DNA of 40,439 nt. It comes from JABWBD01 sp040768665 (GTDB lineage Bacteria; Planctomycetota; Planctomycetia; Pirellulales; Thermoguttaceae). Each line of letters begins with the position of its first letter. The stretch's first letter is position 1. The position numbers were made by a program, and so were the translations under genes. The stretch is taken from assembly GCA_040768665.1 (NCBI GenBank), contig JAXGMN010000084.1, forward strand, positions 1 to 40,439, written 5' to 3'. A model generated the notes under the pieces. That model searched no databases. It saw only the letters and a program-made list of their open reading frames with translations, and was not told where the DNA came from. Shown one piece after another: positions 1 to 8,373 of the stretch.

Positions 1-76
1 GTATCGCAGTCGCCCTGATCACCGCCAAGCGAAATCGGCGTGTTCAACACAATCACATTGTGTGTCCTTGTCTTCC
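1..76 (+). mobile_element. Right end of degenerate Y1-type element, copy A
   Basis: The first ~71 bases match the right ends of the copies at 3.9-4.6 kb and 8.4-9.2 kb (shared run from cgcagtcgcc to the cattgtgt terminus). The terminus at 56-71 (cattgtgtgtccttgt) is the exact reverse complement of the left-end sequence acaaggacacacaatg found at 3898-3913 and 8378-8393, so this copy shows the best preserved inverted end. The rest of the copy lies outside the window. Confidence 0.8.
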
Positions 77-79
77 CTT

Positions 80-203
80 CCCTAACAAAACCCCTGCCGA
101 CTGGGTGCCAGCAGCCCGGCTGCTCTCAATCGGGCCGCGGTAATTCGGGCATAGGAGTTGATGGTAGCAGCCAGGCTGCTTGCGAACCGCGGTTTTGTTA
201 GGG
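80..203. repeat. REPIN/MITE-like 124-bp inverted repeat
   Basis: Perfect 13-bp arms (ccctaacaaaacc at 80-92; ggttttgttaggg at 191-203) enclose two short near-palindromes, gcagcccggctgc (111-123) and gcagccaggctgc (167-179). Two REP-like palindromes in a larger inverted repeat is the layout of REPINs, which are moved in trans by Y1-type (RAYT) transposases. It abuts the end of the Y1-type element copy A. No coding potential is seen in it. Confidence 0.6.
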
Positions 204-333
204 CCTCTAACTGAATTACTGAGGTTTCCGCCACGTACAATTGCGAGCTCCCATTGTGGCTTGGGGGGCTCGCGGCTATGCTGCGAGAAGTGCGGATTAC
301 GTTACGGACAAAGTTCACAGTTAACGACACGCC

Positions 334-661
334 ATGAAGTGTTTTGTGATCATGCCGTTTCGGGAAGTCTTTGACCCAGTGTTTGACGCCGTGAAAGACG
401 CGGCCTGTGGGAGCATCGCCGAGGCGGCTATCGACTGCTACTGGCTCAAGGACGTGCATGCGGCTGGCCGTATCAATGACGACATCATCGCGGGCCTGTC
501 CGAGGCAGCTTTTGCAGTCGCAGGCCGCCCTGCGACGGCTCAAGGGCGAGCACGGCCATTTCGATCTGCTGCCGCGCGGCCCCGCGGCGCTGCAAACTGT
601 GCGGACTGCCAAGCTGCGATTTGCCGTGAGGTTTGGACCACTTGGAGCACAGAGGTTGTAA
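334..661 (+). pseudogene. Truncated CVIMPF-type TIR-like/nucleotide-processing domain protein
   Basis: The frame opening at 334 starts with the CFVIMPF strand motif and runs through YWLKDVHAAGRINDDI and SEAAFAVA, a signature start of a family of TIR-like or nucleoside-deoxyribosyltransferase-like domains found in immune and stress proteins. At about 510 the family sequence stops: the expected DxTxxNPNVxxE(V/L)G continuation is absent. After a +1 shift another frame continues (LRRLKGEHGHFDLLPRG) and ends with TAA at 659-661, one base before the next gene's ATG. I infer an internal deletion plus frameshift in a gene once coupled to the TIR-WD40 gene. The downstream part is not recognised and could belong to something else. 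Confidence 0.55.
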
Positions 662-662
662 G

Positions 663-3530
663 ATGCCACCTGCCGCGAGGAAGGAACGGTACCGCTATGC
701 CGCGTTTATCAGTTATCGGCACGTCGATCCCGATCGCCGGTGGGCCAAATGGTTGGAGCGGGCGATCGAGACTTATCGGGTGCCCGGACCGCTGATTCGG
801 CAGCAAGGCATTCGGCCCAGGGTCGAGCGCGTCTTTCGCGACGAGGCGGAATTACCTGCCTCGGCCGATTTGAGCCGGCAAATCGAGACGGCCTTACAGG
901 AGTCACAGTTCCTGGTGGTGGTGTGCTCGCGGCGCACCCCGGAATCATCCTGGGTCGACAAGGAGATCGGTTTCTTTCGGCAACTGGGCAGGCACGACCG
1001 TATCCTTGCCCTGCTAATCGACGGTGAACCCAGTGAGGCGTATCCCGCGTCGTTGCGCGAGATTCGGCACAGCGTGTTGGACAAGCATAATCGCCCCATG
1101 GCACGGATCGAAGAGGTCGAGCCGTTGGCGGCCGATGTCCGCTCGCTGCCGAGTCGCCACGAGAGCCAGCGGTACCTTCGGCGGATGGCCCGGCTGCGGA
1201 TCGTGTCGGCTCTTCTGGGCTGCCGCTTCGACGATCTCCGTCAGCGGGAACAGGAGCGTCAGACACGACGCTGGATTCTATTCGGGGTTGCCGCATCGCT
1301 GCTCTTCGCGGTCATGGCGGGATTGGCAGGACTGGCGATTTGTCAGAAGGCGGAGGCCGATCATCAGCGAACGGTTGCCGAATTCGAGGCGGAGGAGGCG
1401 CGCAAGGCGCGGATCGCGGAAGCGGAAGAGCGGCGCAAGGCGGAAGTAGCCCACCAAGAGGCTCTTCAGGAGAATTACTATCACGTCATCGCCCTTGCAG
1501 ATGTGAGACTCCGGGACAGTCAGCCACGTCAAGCCGAAACCCTGTTGCTGCGGCAGCCCCCGGCCCTTCGAGGCTGGGAATGGGGACGCCTGATGAATCT
1601 GTGCCATCCAGACCTGGCCATGCTCGAAGGCAACCGCCACAAGTATGAGCTCGCTGTGTCCGGAGATGGCCGTTACTTGGCGTTGGTAGGTTTGATGTAT
1701 TCTCAAGGAGACTTCGTTGAAGATGTCGCCGTATACGATTGTCGGTCGGGTGCCCTTCGCACCGTGCTGAAGGCCGGCTCGGGCGGGATCAACGCATTGG
1801 ATTTCTCAGCCGACGGCGAGCGACTGGCAGTCGCCCGCGATAGTAAGATAACGATCTGGGAACTCAAGACTGCTCAACCTGTATTGGAGATTGCCGCGCC
1901 GACGGGTTCTTTCTGGGCCGTGAGGTTCTCCCCTGACGGAAGACGGCTTGCCACGGGAAGTGGCGATGGAGACGCGGGAGGCCTTCAGATTTGGGATGCC
2001 ACAGACGGACGGAAACTGGTCACCATCGAAGGGTTCCCCAAACTGGTAAGGCTTGTCACGTTCTCACCGAATGGCAGCACGCTGGCCGCCATCTCATCTT
2101 CCCCTGCGGTTTTCGTTTTCGACACCAGTTCCGGAGACCGGTTGCTGTCCTTGGAAGGGCACCGGCTCTACGCGAAGTGTTGTGCGTTCTCTCCTGACGG
2201 GGCGCTACTCATTACGGGAGGCACGGACAACACCGGGAAGATTTGGGATGCCATCGCCGGAAAACAAATTCACGTGTTGGAGGGGCACCCAGCAACCGTG
2301 GACGCCGTTACCTTCTCCCGGGACGGTTCCCGAGCGCTGACAATCTGTGGAGACGGCATCGTGAAGACCTGGGACGTGGCATCCGGCAGAGAATTGAACA
2401 GCCGGACGCTTGGGATCACGGGCTCGCTTGACAAGACGGTCTTTCCCGACGGAAAACGGATGGCGATGTTGGCGACGCAGGCCCTGCGCGATCAATCCGA
2501 CGATAAATGGAACGTCTGGATCTGGGACATCAGCGGACAGTTTCAATCGTTAGTATTGCCGAAAGACACCTCAACAAGGGCGGTGTATGCGCCGTACCTG
2601 CTGGATGAGATGCCGCTACTCTACATAAGAAGCGATGCTGAATTGGACGTCTGGGAAGTGAAAGACGTGCGGCGGCTTTCCGACGCCCTGAGTTTTCTCA
2701 AGGACACGTCGCCCGTGGCCATCTCCGCCGATCGCACCCGTGTCGCGACGCAAGACACCAACCAGACAGCCAGGTTGTGGGATGTCGCTTCCGGCCGAAC
2801 GATTTCGGTCATCAAGGCAAGCTCGGAGCATTTCACACACCTTGCGTTCTCTCCGGACGGGAAACGTCTGCTAACAGAATACCATCAATTCCGCATACGA
2901 CGGTCAGGGACGATCGAAGTATGGGACGTCGATACGGGCCGACCGCTGTATCTCTTGCCGGGCGAGCTGAGTGCCCTCCGACGTGTCAGCTTCTCCCCAG
3001 ATGGCCGATATATTGCCGGACTCCTTTACGGACATCGTGGTGATCCTTTTCCCCTTGATTACGTCTGGGATGCCGCAACGGGCCGGGAGGTTCTTCGCCT
3101 TGAGCGGGCCACCTGTATCGCTTGGTTTCCCTGCGGGCAGCGCCTGGTCGTCGGGCAGGGAGACGGCACGATCTGCATCTGGGACGTCAAGAATCGAAAG
3201 CTGCGCAAACAATTTGCAGGTGAAGGGGGCTCGTTTCGGTCCATTGCCACAACCCCCGATGGCAAACGAGTCATTACCGGAGGCACGAATGGCACGGCCA
3301 AAGTTTGGGACGTGGCGACCGGACGGGAGTTGCTCACCCTCCGCCACCCCGATAAAGACATCATGTCGATCGCCTTCCTGGACGATGGCAAGACACTGGT
3401 CACCGAAGGCTACGAAAAGGTATACATCTGGGAAGCCTTCGACTGGAGCGTCTCTAACGAGAACATACAACGCGAGAAACGGTCACGGTACGCACGATGG
3501 ACAGCCTGGAACGGCGCACCATCGAACTGA
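663..3530 (+). CDS. TIR domain - transmembrane - WD40 protein (14 blades)
   Basis: The 955-residue protein has a TIR domain at about residues 10-150 (AAFISYRH, then SSWVDKEIGFF, where Glu101 sits at the position of the catalytic Glu of NADase-type TIRs). A basic stretch precedes one membrane helix at about 204-227, then a charged coiled coil to ~270, then the LRGWEW linker region (~302-307) known from planctomycete WD40 proteins. Fourteen WD40 blades follow to ~935, each ending in a WD/WE-like motif (IWDATDGR, VWDVASGR and so on), enough for two seven-bladed propellers. The start at 663 is chosen over an in-frame ATG at 633 because AGAGG lies at 651-655 with 7-nt spacing. It follows a broken TIR-like gene by 1 nt. 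A role as a TIR immune effector with a WD40 sensor is inference; cell-death signalling or regulation are alternatives. Confidence 0.85.
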   Translation: MPPAARKERYRYAAFISYRHVDPDRRWAKWLERAIETYRVPGPLIRQQGIRPRVERVFRDEAELPASADLSRQIETALQESQFLVVVCSRRTPESSWVDKEIGFFRQLGRHDRILALLIDGEPSEAYPASLREIRHSVLDKHNRPMARIEEVEPLAADVRSLPSRHESQRYLRRMARLRIVSALLGCRFDDLRQREQERQTRRWILFGVAASLLFAVMAGLAGLAICQKAEADHQRTVAEFEAEEARKARIAEAEERRKAEVAHQEALQENYYHVIALADVRLRDSQPRQAETLLLRQPPALRGWEWGRLMNLCHPDLAMLEGNRHKYELAVSGDGRYLALVGLMYSQGDFVEDVAVYDCRSGALRTVLKAGSGGINALDFSADGERLAVARDSKITIWELKTAQPVLEIAAPTGSFWAVRFSPDGRRLATGSGDGDAGGLQIWDATDGRKLVTIEGFPKLVRLVTFSPNGSTLAAISSSPAVFVFDTSSGDRLLSLEGHRLYAKCCAFSPDGALLITGGTDNTGKIWDAIAGKQIHVLEGHPATVDAVTFSRDGSRALTICGDGIVKTWDVASGRELNSRTLGITGSLDKTVFPDGKRMAMLATQALRDQSDDKWNVWIWDISGQFQSLVLPKDTSTRAVYAPYLLDEMPLLYIRSDAELDVWEVKDVRRLSDALSFLKDTSPVAISADRTRVATQDTNQTARLWDVASGRTISVIKASSEHFTHLAFSPDGKRLLTEYHQFRIRRSGTIEVWDVDTGRPLYLLPGELSALRRVSFSPDGRYIAGLLYGHRGDPFPLDYVWDAATGREVLRLERATCIAWFPCGQRLVVGQGDGTICIWDVKNRKLRKQFAGEGGSFRSIATTPDGKRVITGGTNGTAKVWDVATGRELLTLRHPDKDIMSIAFLDDGKTLVTEGYEKVYIWEAFDWSVSNENIQREKRSRYARWTAWNGAPSN

Positions 3531-3890
3531 CCAAACCCCGTCGTTGCAGAGGCTTTCGGGAGTCTTTTCCGCAGGCCGCCCAAATGCTCCGCCGTCCCAT
3601 GTGCCTATGCCGGGTCGTAGCCCAGGTTGGGCGCCAATCATCGTTCGACCTCTGAAAGCGACATCCTCCTGGCACCTCGATTGGCGCCAATGTCGAGGAA
3701 GCGCAAGCTGCCGGTCGCGGCCGACTTGCGTTCCAAGTACTCGATCGCCTGCAAGGAACCTCGCGAGACGCACTACTGGTAGTAAGTTGGAAGTGGGAAG
3801 TCGAACGGAGGGAGGGAACGCTGCGAGACGAACGACCGAGGGACATACTGGACAGGACGTTTCGCTTCGCGGTGCGAAGTAATCATAAGA
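3531..3890. other. Intergenic stretch, no gene seen
   Basis: No convincing coding frame. The one structure visible is a 10-bp inverted repeat, ggcgccaatc (3630-3639) with gattggcgcc (3679-3688), 39 bp apart. It has no T-tract, so it is not a clear terminator. The stretch ends at the left end of element copy B. Confidence 0.5.
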
Positions 3891-4622
3891 GGGAATCACA
3901 AGGACACACAATGCGCTAGTTGGCGCCGCTGTCTGGCCTTGCTGGGATGTTCGGCACTTGGCTGCCAGTTTCACGAATTCCTCGCTGCGGAGGTGTCCAA
4001 TGACGGTGGCTCGGTCTGAACTCGTCGACGTGGAGTTGACCAGCTGTGGTTGGAAAAACGGCTGGAGGAGCTTTCCAGTTGTTTCGCCATCGGTTCATGA
4101 AGTGCCTCAAAGAGCCGCTGGCGCGAAAGCGTCAATCGGTCGGAACGGTGCCAAGGGCATTGCCGAGGTAAGGCGAGCGTGACGGCCGAGGTGGCTTCGA
4201 TCCTGGACCGTCTGGGCACGCGCGCGGACGTGTGGCAGGTAACGATGAACCGCTTGTTTTCGCATCCGCGTGCCTTGGGTGTGGCCTTTGCGTTTGCGCG
4301 GCAGCGATTGCAGGAGGCGGCCGCCCGGCGGGGCTGCCATCATTTGGCCAATCTCAACGGCTGTCCGACATAAGCCGAAAGGCCCCATCGCTCGATTCCG
4401 CATTGTGCCGCGTGGATTCCGCGCGCGGCAGACGGCAGCTTTGCCGAAAATCGGCTCATCAGCAGAGCTTCGTGACCGTGAAAAGCAATTCCGGACGTTG
4501 ACAATGGCCTGAATGAACTCGCCGCCCCGGTCTACCCGCCGTTCTTCTCGCAGTCGCCCTGATCACCGCCAAGCGAAATCGGCGTGTTCAACACAATCAC
4601 ATTGTGTATTTTTGTCTTCTCC
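3891..4622 (+). mobile_element. Degenerate Y1-type (IS200/RAYT-like) element, copy B
   Basis: This ~730-bp segment is highly similar to 8374-9174. The left end carries acaaggacacacaatg (3898-3913). The right end, cattgtgtatttttgt (4600-4615), is its degenerate inverse. Relative to copy C it lacks 70 bp within the transposase 5' part (junction near 4041). The right end lies ~200 bp upstream of the TIR-STAND start. A complete planctomycete Y1 transposase gene is far longer than the coding remnant here, so it is non-autonomous. Confidence 0.75.
3999..4373 (+). pseudogene. Remnant of Y1_Tnp-family transposase (copy B)
   Basis: The frame at 3999 reads MTVARSELVDVEL, the conserved start of planctomycete Y1-type transposases, then loses register at the 70-bp deletion. 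Later pieces match the same family in other frames: FMKCLKEPLARK soon after, and VASILDRLG, ALGVAFAFARQRLQEAAAR and CHHLANLNGCP just before a TAA at 4371-4373, the family C-terminus. The central HUH motif and the catalytic Tyr helix are absent, so it cannot be active. Confidence 0.7.
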
Positions 4623-4728
4623 ACGGTGCTGCATCTCCACCAGGGGATTGGATTGCCCAGGAATCGTGAAAGCGGTACCCGGAACCGAGACCGTGCGGCG
4701 CCTGCCTGCGGAGCGCCACGCGCCATCC

Positions 4729-4758
4729 TTGCAGCCGAACTCACCGACAGCGTATACT
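4729..4758 (+). promoter_or_regulatory. Candidate sigma70-type promoter for the TIR-STAND gene
   Basis: TTGCAG (4729-4734) is followed after 18 bp by TATACT (4753-4758, 5 of 6 to TATAAT). It lies between the right end of element copy B and the ATG at 4825. The -35 match is weak. Confidence 0.35.
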
Positions 4759-4824
4759 CGCGCATGGCAGCCAGCTCCTACGTCCCAATTGAACGTCAAC
4801 AACTTCGCTGTGTGGGAGAATCCC

Positions 4825-7800
4825 ATGTCCACGCAACTGCCCGACGATTCCTTCGACCTGTTTGTCAGCTATGCGCACCTCGACGATGCCCAGGGCTGGA
4901 TTACTGCCCTGGTGGCTCAGATCGAAGCCACGCACGCTCGGTTCACCCCCACACCGCTGCAAGTGTTCTTCGACCGCGACGCGATCCGCTCCATGGATGA
5001 CTGGGAGCTGCGGATCCTCAAGGGCATCCGCGAGTCAAAACTCATGGTGGCCGTCCTCTCGCCGAACTACTTCGCCAGCGCCTACTGCAAGAGAGAGTGG
5101 GCGGCGTACCTGGAGCGCGAGTTGGCCCAAGCTCTGCCGGGCGATGGGATCGCGCCGATCTACGTCGTCAGCCATCCGGCTTTCGACTCCAGCGACGGAC
5201 CGCAGTTGGACGAGTGGCTCAAGAACCTCCAACGCCGGCAGTATCTTGACATTCGACCGTGGTGGCAAGAGGGACCAAAGGCGCTGGAGCAGCTTGACGT
5301 GGCACGGCGTTTGGAGGACCTGGAACACCAGTTGAACGACCGCCTGGAACGGCTGCGCCAGCGGCAAGCGTCGCGATCGACCGTTCCGGAACACAATCGC
5401 AACTTCGTGGGCCGGCGCGACGAACTGCATGACTTGCGCAAGAAGCTGGTCGGCGGCCAGGTCGGCGCGATCACCGCCGTGCAGGGGATCGGAGGCATCG
5501 GCAAGAGCGCCCTGGCCTTTGAGTATGCGCGCGCGTTCGTTGACGACTATCCGGGCGGGCGGTTCTTGGTCTCCGCAGCGCGCTTGACCGACTTGCGAGC
5601 GGCGTTTGCCAAGCTGGCTCCGGAACTGGAAATTCAGTTCGACCAGCGCGAACAACTGGACCTGGCGGCGCAATGGTCGCGGCTGCGGCGGGCCTTGGAA
5701 TCGCGCGAAGGCACGCTGGTGGTGTTGGACAACGTGGATGACGCGCGGTTCTTGGCGCCGCGCCAGTTGGCCCAATACCTTCCGGACCCGCAGCGAGTCC
5801 ACGTGTTGGCGACTACGCGCCTCGACGCCGACCGCCTGCCGGGCGTGGCTTGCCTGCCGCTGGATCAGTTGAAGGATGACGAGGGGCTAGCGCTGCTGGA
5901 AAAATACCGTCCTTTTCCGACGGAGGATGAGGAGGATGAGTGGAAGGCGGCCTTGGCCATCGTGCGGCGATTGGGGGGCCATGCCTTGGCCCTGGAACTG
6001 GTAGCGGTCTACCTGTGGCAGAACCCAGAGATCTCCTATGCTGGCTATCGCTCGCGATTAGAGGCGGAAGGGATGGGGGCTCTCGATGTGGTAGCCGGAG
6101 ATCCGTATGTGGAACTCACCCGGCACCCAGAGAAATTCCTGGGCCGCCTGCTTGAACCGACGTTGTCGCAGTTGGCGCCTGCCGAGTCGCGTGTCGTGGA
6201 GTATGCCGCCCTGGCGCCGCCCGATACGGTCCCACTGCCGTGGCTGAGGGATCTGGCGAGCAGAGATTTTCCGGAGCTCGCCACCCCGCCCGAACTCGGT
6301 TACCCGGATGCGTGGAAAGGGATCGTCCGTCGCCTTCAGGGGCTGCGCCTGGTGACTCCGAGCGACGACCCGCGCGTGGGCCGCATCCATCGCCTGGTGC
6401 AGGATGTCGTGCGATCGCGCCTGGGAGACGGCGTACGGCAAGTGATGGAATCCCGGCTGGCGGACCACGCCTACAGCTCTTCGGAGCGATTGGCCGCGCG
6501 GTGGGGCCAGCGTGACTTGGCCTGGGAGCTGGCAGCATTACGGGACATGGCGTATCGGCTGATCGAGCATGGCGACCGGCGCGGCTGGTTGCAGGGGGAG
6601 AACATCGCGACGGGCCTGTTGCACACGGGGCGTCTACTTGACTTGGGTGAGCTTCGCCGGCGCTCGCATCAATTGCTGGCGACGCGTTGCGAGGCGGCGC
6701 CGGAGAACGCCGACTACGCCCGCGACCTGTCGATCAGTTTCAACAAGCTGGGGGATTTGTCGCGGGCCCTGGGGGACACGGCGGCGGCGCGGCGGTACTA
6801 CGAAGACGCCTTGGCGGTTCGTCGGCGGTTGGCCGAGGCGGCGCCGGACAGCGCCGACTACGCCCGCGACCTGTCGATCAGCAACGAGCGGCTGGGGGAT
6901 TTGTCGCGGGCCCTGGGGGACACGGCGGCGGCGCGGCGGTACTACGAAGACGCCTTGGCGGTTCGTCGGCGGTTGGCCGAGGCGGCGCCGGACAGCGCCG
7001 ACTACGCCCGCGACCTGTCGATCAGCAACGAGCGGCTGGGGGATTTGTCGCGGGCCCTGGGGGACACGGCGGCGGCGCGGCGGTACTACGAAGACGCCTT
7101 GGCGGTTCGTCGGCGGTTGGCCGAGGCGGCGCCGGACAGCGCCGACTACGCCCGCGACCTGTCGATCAGCAACGAGCGGCTGGGGGATTTGTCGCGGGCC
7201 CTGGGGGACACGGCGGCGGCGCGGCGGTACTACGAAGACGCCTTGGCGGTTCGTCGGCGGTTGGCCGAGGCGGCGCCGGACAGCGCCGACTACGCCCGCG
7301 ACCTGTCGATCAGCAACGAGCGGCTGGGGGATTTGTCGCGGGCCCTGGGGGACACGGCGGCGGCGCGGCGGTACTACGAAGACGCCTTGGCGGTTCGTCG
7401 GCGGTTGGCCGAGGCGGCGCCGGACAGCGCCGACTACGCCCGCGACCTGTCGATCAGCAACGAGCGGCTGGGGGATTTGTCGCGGGCCCTGGGGGACACG
7501 GCGGCGGCGCGGCGGTACTACGAAGACGCCTTGGCGGTTCGTCGGCGGTTGGCCGAGGCGGCGCCGGACAGCGCCGACTACGCCCGCGACCTGTCGATCA
7601 GTTTCAACAAGCTGGGGGATTTGTCGCTGGCCCTGGGGGACACGGCGGCGGCGCGGCGGTACTACGAAGACGCCTTGGCGGTGAGTCGGCGGTTGGCCGA
7701 GGCGGCGCCGGAGAACGCCGACTACGCCCGCGACCTCGCTGTCTCGTACTACAAACTCTCTAGATTGCATCAACAGACCTACGAGCAGGCCGCCGCGATG

Positions 7801-7914
7801 GAGAACCTTCGCCGCTGCCACGGCGTTTTGCGGCGGATGCGCGAGTGCGGCATGCATCTCGACGGCCCCGCGGCCCAACTCTTCGAGCGACTTGAGGACA
7901 TGTTCGGCGGTTGA
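4825..7914 (+). CDS. TIR - NB-ARC (STAND NTPase) - TPR protein
   Basis: The protein has 1029 residues. A TIR domain spans about 8-125 (FDLFVSYAHLDD; putative catalytic Glu91 in YCKREW). A STAND/NB-ARC NTPase follows: NFVGRRDEL at 193-201, Walker A GIGGIGKS 221-228, Walker B LVVLDNVDD 298-306, TTR sensor 330-332, and LGGHALALEL in place of the GxP motif at ~383-392. A winged-helix-like part lies at ~460-560. From residue 629 come seven 48-residue TPR-like units and a partial eighth (ADYARDLSIS..RYYEDALAVRRRLAEAAPDS type). The start at 4825 is chosen because GGGAG lies at 4814-4818 and the TIR begins at once; the in-frame extension to 4513 runs into the upstream mobile element. TIR-STAND-TPR proteins are known as ligand-triggered immune proteins in bacteria; here the antiphage role is inference. 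The TPR DNA is nearly clonal (see repeat). Confidence 0.9.
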   Translation: MSTQLPDDSFDLFVSYAHLDDAQGWITALVAQIEATHARFTPTPLQVFFDRDAIRSMDDWELRILKGIRESKLMVAVLSPNYFASAYCKREWAAYLERELAQALPGDGIAPIYVVSHPAFDSSDGPQLDEWLKNLQRRQYLDIRPWWQEGPKALEQLDVARRLEDLEHQLNDRLERLRQRQASRSTVPEHNRNFVGRRDELHDLRKKLVGGQVGAITAVQGIGGIGKSALAFEYARAFVDDYPGGRFLVSAARLTDLRAAFAKLAPELEIQFDQREQLDLAAQWSRLRRALESREGTLVVLDNVDDARFLAPRQLAQYLPDPQRVHVLATTRLDADRLPGVACLPLDQLKDDEGLALLEKYRPFPTEDEEDEWKAALAIVRRLGGHALALELVAVYLWQNPEISYAGYRSRLEAEGMGALDVVAGDPYVELTRHPEKFLGRLLEPTLSQLAPAESRVVEYAALAPPDTVPLPWLRDLASRDFPELATPPELGYPDAWKGIVRRLQGLRLVTPSDDPRVGRIHRLVQDVVRSRLGDGVRQVMESRLADHAYSSSERLAARWGQRDLAWELAALRDMAYRLIEHGDRRGWLQGENIATGLLHTGRLLDLGELRRRSHQLLATRCEAAPENADYARDLSISFNKLGDLSRALGDTAAARRYYEDALAVRRRLAEAAPDSADYARDLSISNERLGDLSRALGDTAAARRYYEDALAVRRRLAEAAPDSADYARDLSISNERLGDLSRALGDTAAARRYYEDALAVRRRLAEAAPDSADYARDLSISNERLGDLSRALGDTAAARRYYEDALAVRRRLAEAAPDSADYARDLSISNERLGDLSRALGDTAAARRYYEDALAVRRRLAEAAPDSADYARDLSISNERLGDLSRALGDTAAARRYYEDALAVRRRLAEAAPDSADYARDLSISFNKLGDLSLALGDTAAARRYYEDALAVSRRLAEAAPENADYARDLAVSYYKLSRLHQQTYEQAAAMENLRRCHGVLRRMRECGMHLDGPAAQLFERLEDMFGG
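6709..7764 (+). repeat. Tandem 144-bp coding repeat (TPR units)
   Basis: Units start at 6709, 6853, 6997, 7141, 7285, 7429 and 7573, with a degenerate eighth at 7717; the period is exactly 144 bp (48 codons). The five units starting 6853-7429 (SNERLGDL type) look identical base for base by eye. The outer units at 6709 and 7573 carry SFNKLGDL instead. Identity at synonymous sites means recent amplification or gene conversion. Confidence 0.95.
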
Positions 7915-8020
7915 GGAACCGCAGACTTGTCGTAGAGAATTGCTCGGAACGGCTTGCCGGCACTACGTCGGTCGCGCCGGTTCGGAGTCAGACCGGGTGG
8001 TATAACACGCATCTCATCCT

Positions 8021-8272
8021 TCAACGGCGGCGGTAATTTTGGCCCTGAACTCCAGACCGATTTCGTTTCGCCACGGACCGGCGGACCGTCACTCTCGGCT
8101 GACCCTCGACAACTTCGATGAGGTGCTCTGCCTGCCGTGGGTGCAATCCATCGGAATCCTCAGAGGCGGCCTTGATTCCGAGTCGCACCTTTCCGCGTTG
8201 GACGGACAAAACCAGGAGGCGCACCTCACCGATCGTTAGTTCCTCGCCTGCCCGGCATGTCTGGATACGCAT
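8021..8272 (-). CDS. csrA: CsrA-like small RNA-binding regulator (divergent)
   Basis: This 83-residue protein carries the CsrA/RsmA core: AGEELTIGEVRLLVLSVQRG followed by KVRLGIKA, aligning with the family's GEEIxIGDxIxVTVLxVxGxxVRLGI(K/N)AP. CsrA is a small dimeric protein that binds GGA motifs in mRNA leaders and controls translation. The N-terminal MLVLSRK strand is replaced by MRIQTCR, and the VHREEIY segment carrying the key RNA-binding Arg is not present; instead there is a longer tail rich in basic residues. The start is supported by GGAGG at 8282-8278 with 5-nt spacing. It points towards the TIR-STAND gene (convergent) and lies between that gene and element copy C. It may be a diverged or non-canonical CsrA; RNA-binding is inference. 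Confidence 0.6.
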   Translation of the reverse strand: MRIQTCRAGEELTIGEVRLLVLSVQRGKVRLGIKAASEDSDGLHPRQAEHLIEVVEGQPRVTVRRSVAKRNRSGVQGQNYRRR

Positions 8273-8286
8273 TGCTTCCTCCGTGC

Positions 8287-8312
8287 AAAAAACAGCGGGG
8301 CATCCGTGCCCC
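8287..8312 (-). terminator. Intrinsic terminator-like hairpin in the csrA-like leader
   Basis: Read on the minus strand, GGGGC (8312-8308), a 6-nt loop and GCCCC (8301-8297) are followed by GCTG and six T (8292-8287). The T-tract ends 4-5 nt before the GGAGG of the csrA-like gene. It either ends an upstream transcript or acts as an attenuator. Confidence 0.5.
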
Positions 8313-8373
8313 TGGTTGACGCATCCCTGCTTACCGTCCGATCACGGGCTGCCGGCGAAGACGCCGACGCCTA

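Noticed and set aside
3630..3688. Terminator after the TIR-WD40 gene
   Set aside because: The inverted repeat has a 39-bp gap and no following T-tract.
6569..7878. Long open frames in the other frames and on the minus strand across the TPR repeats
   Set aside because: The 144-bp period is a multiple of three, so a stop-free unit stays stop-free in every copy; the encoded sequences have no family features.
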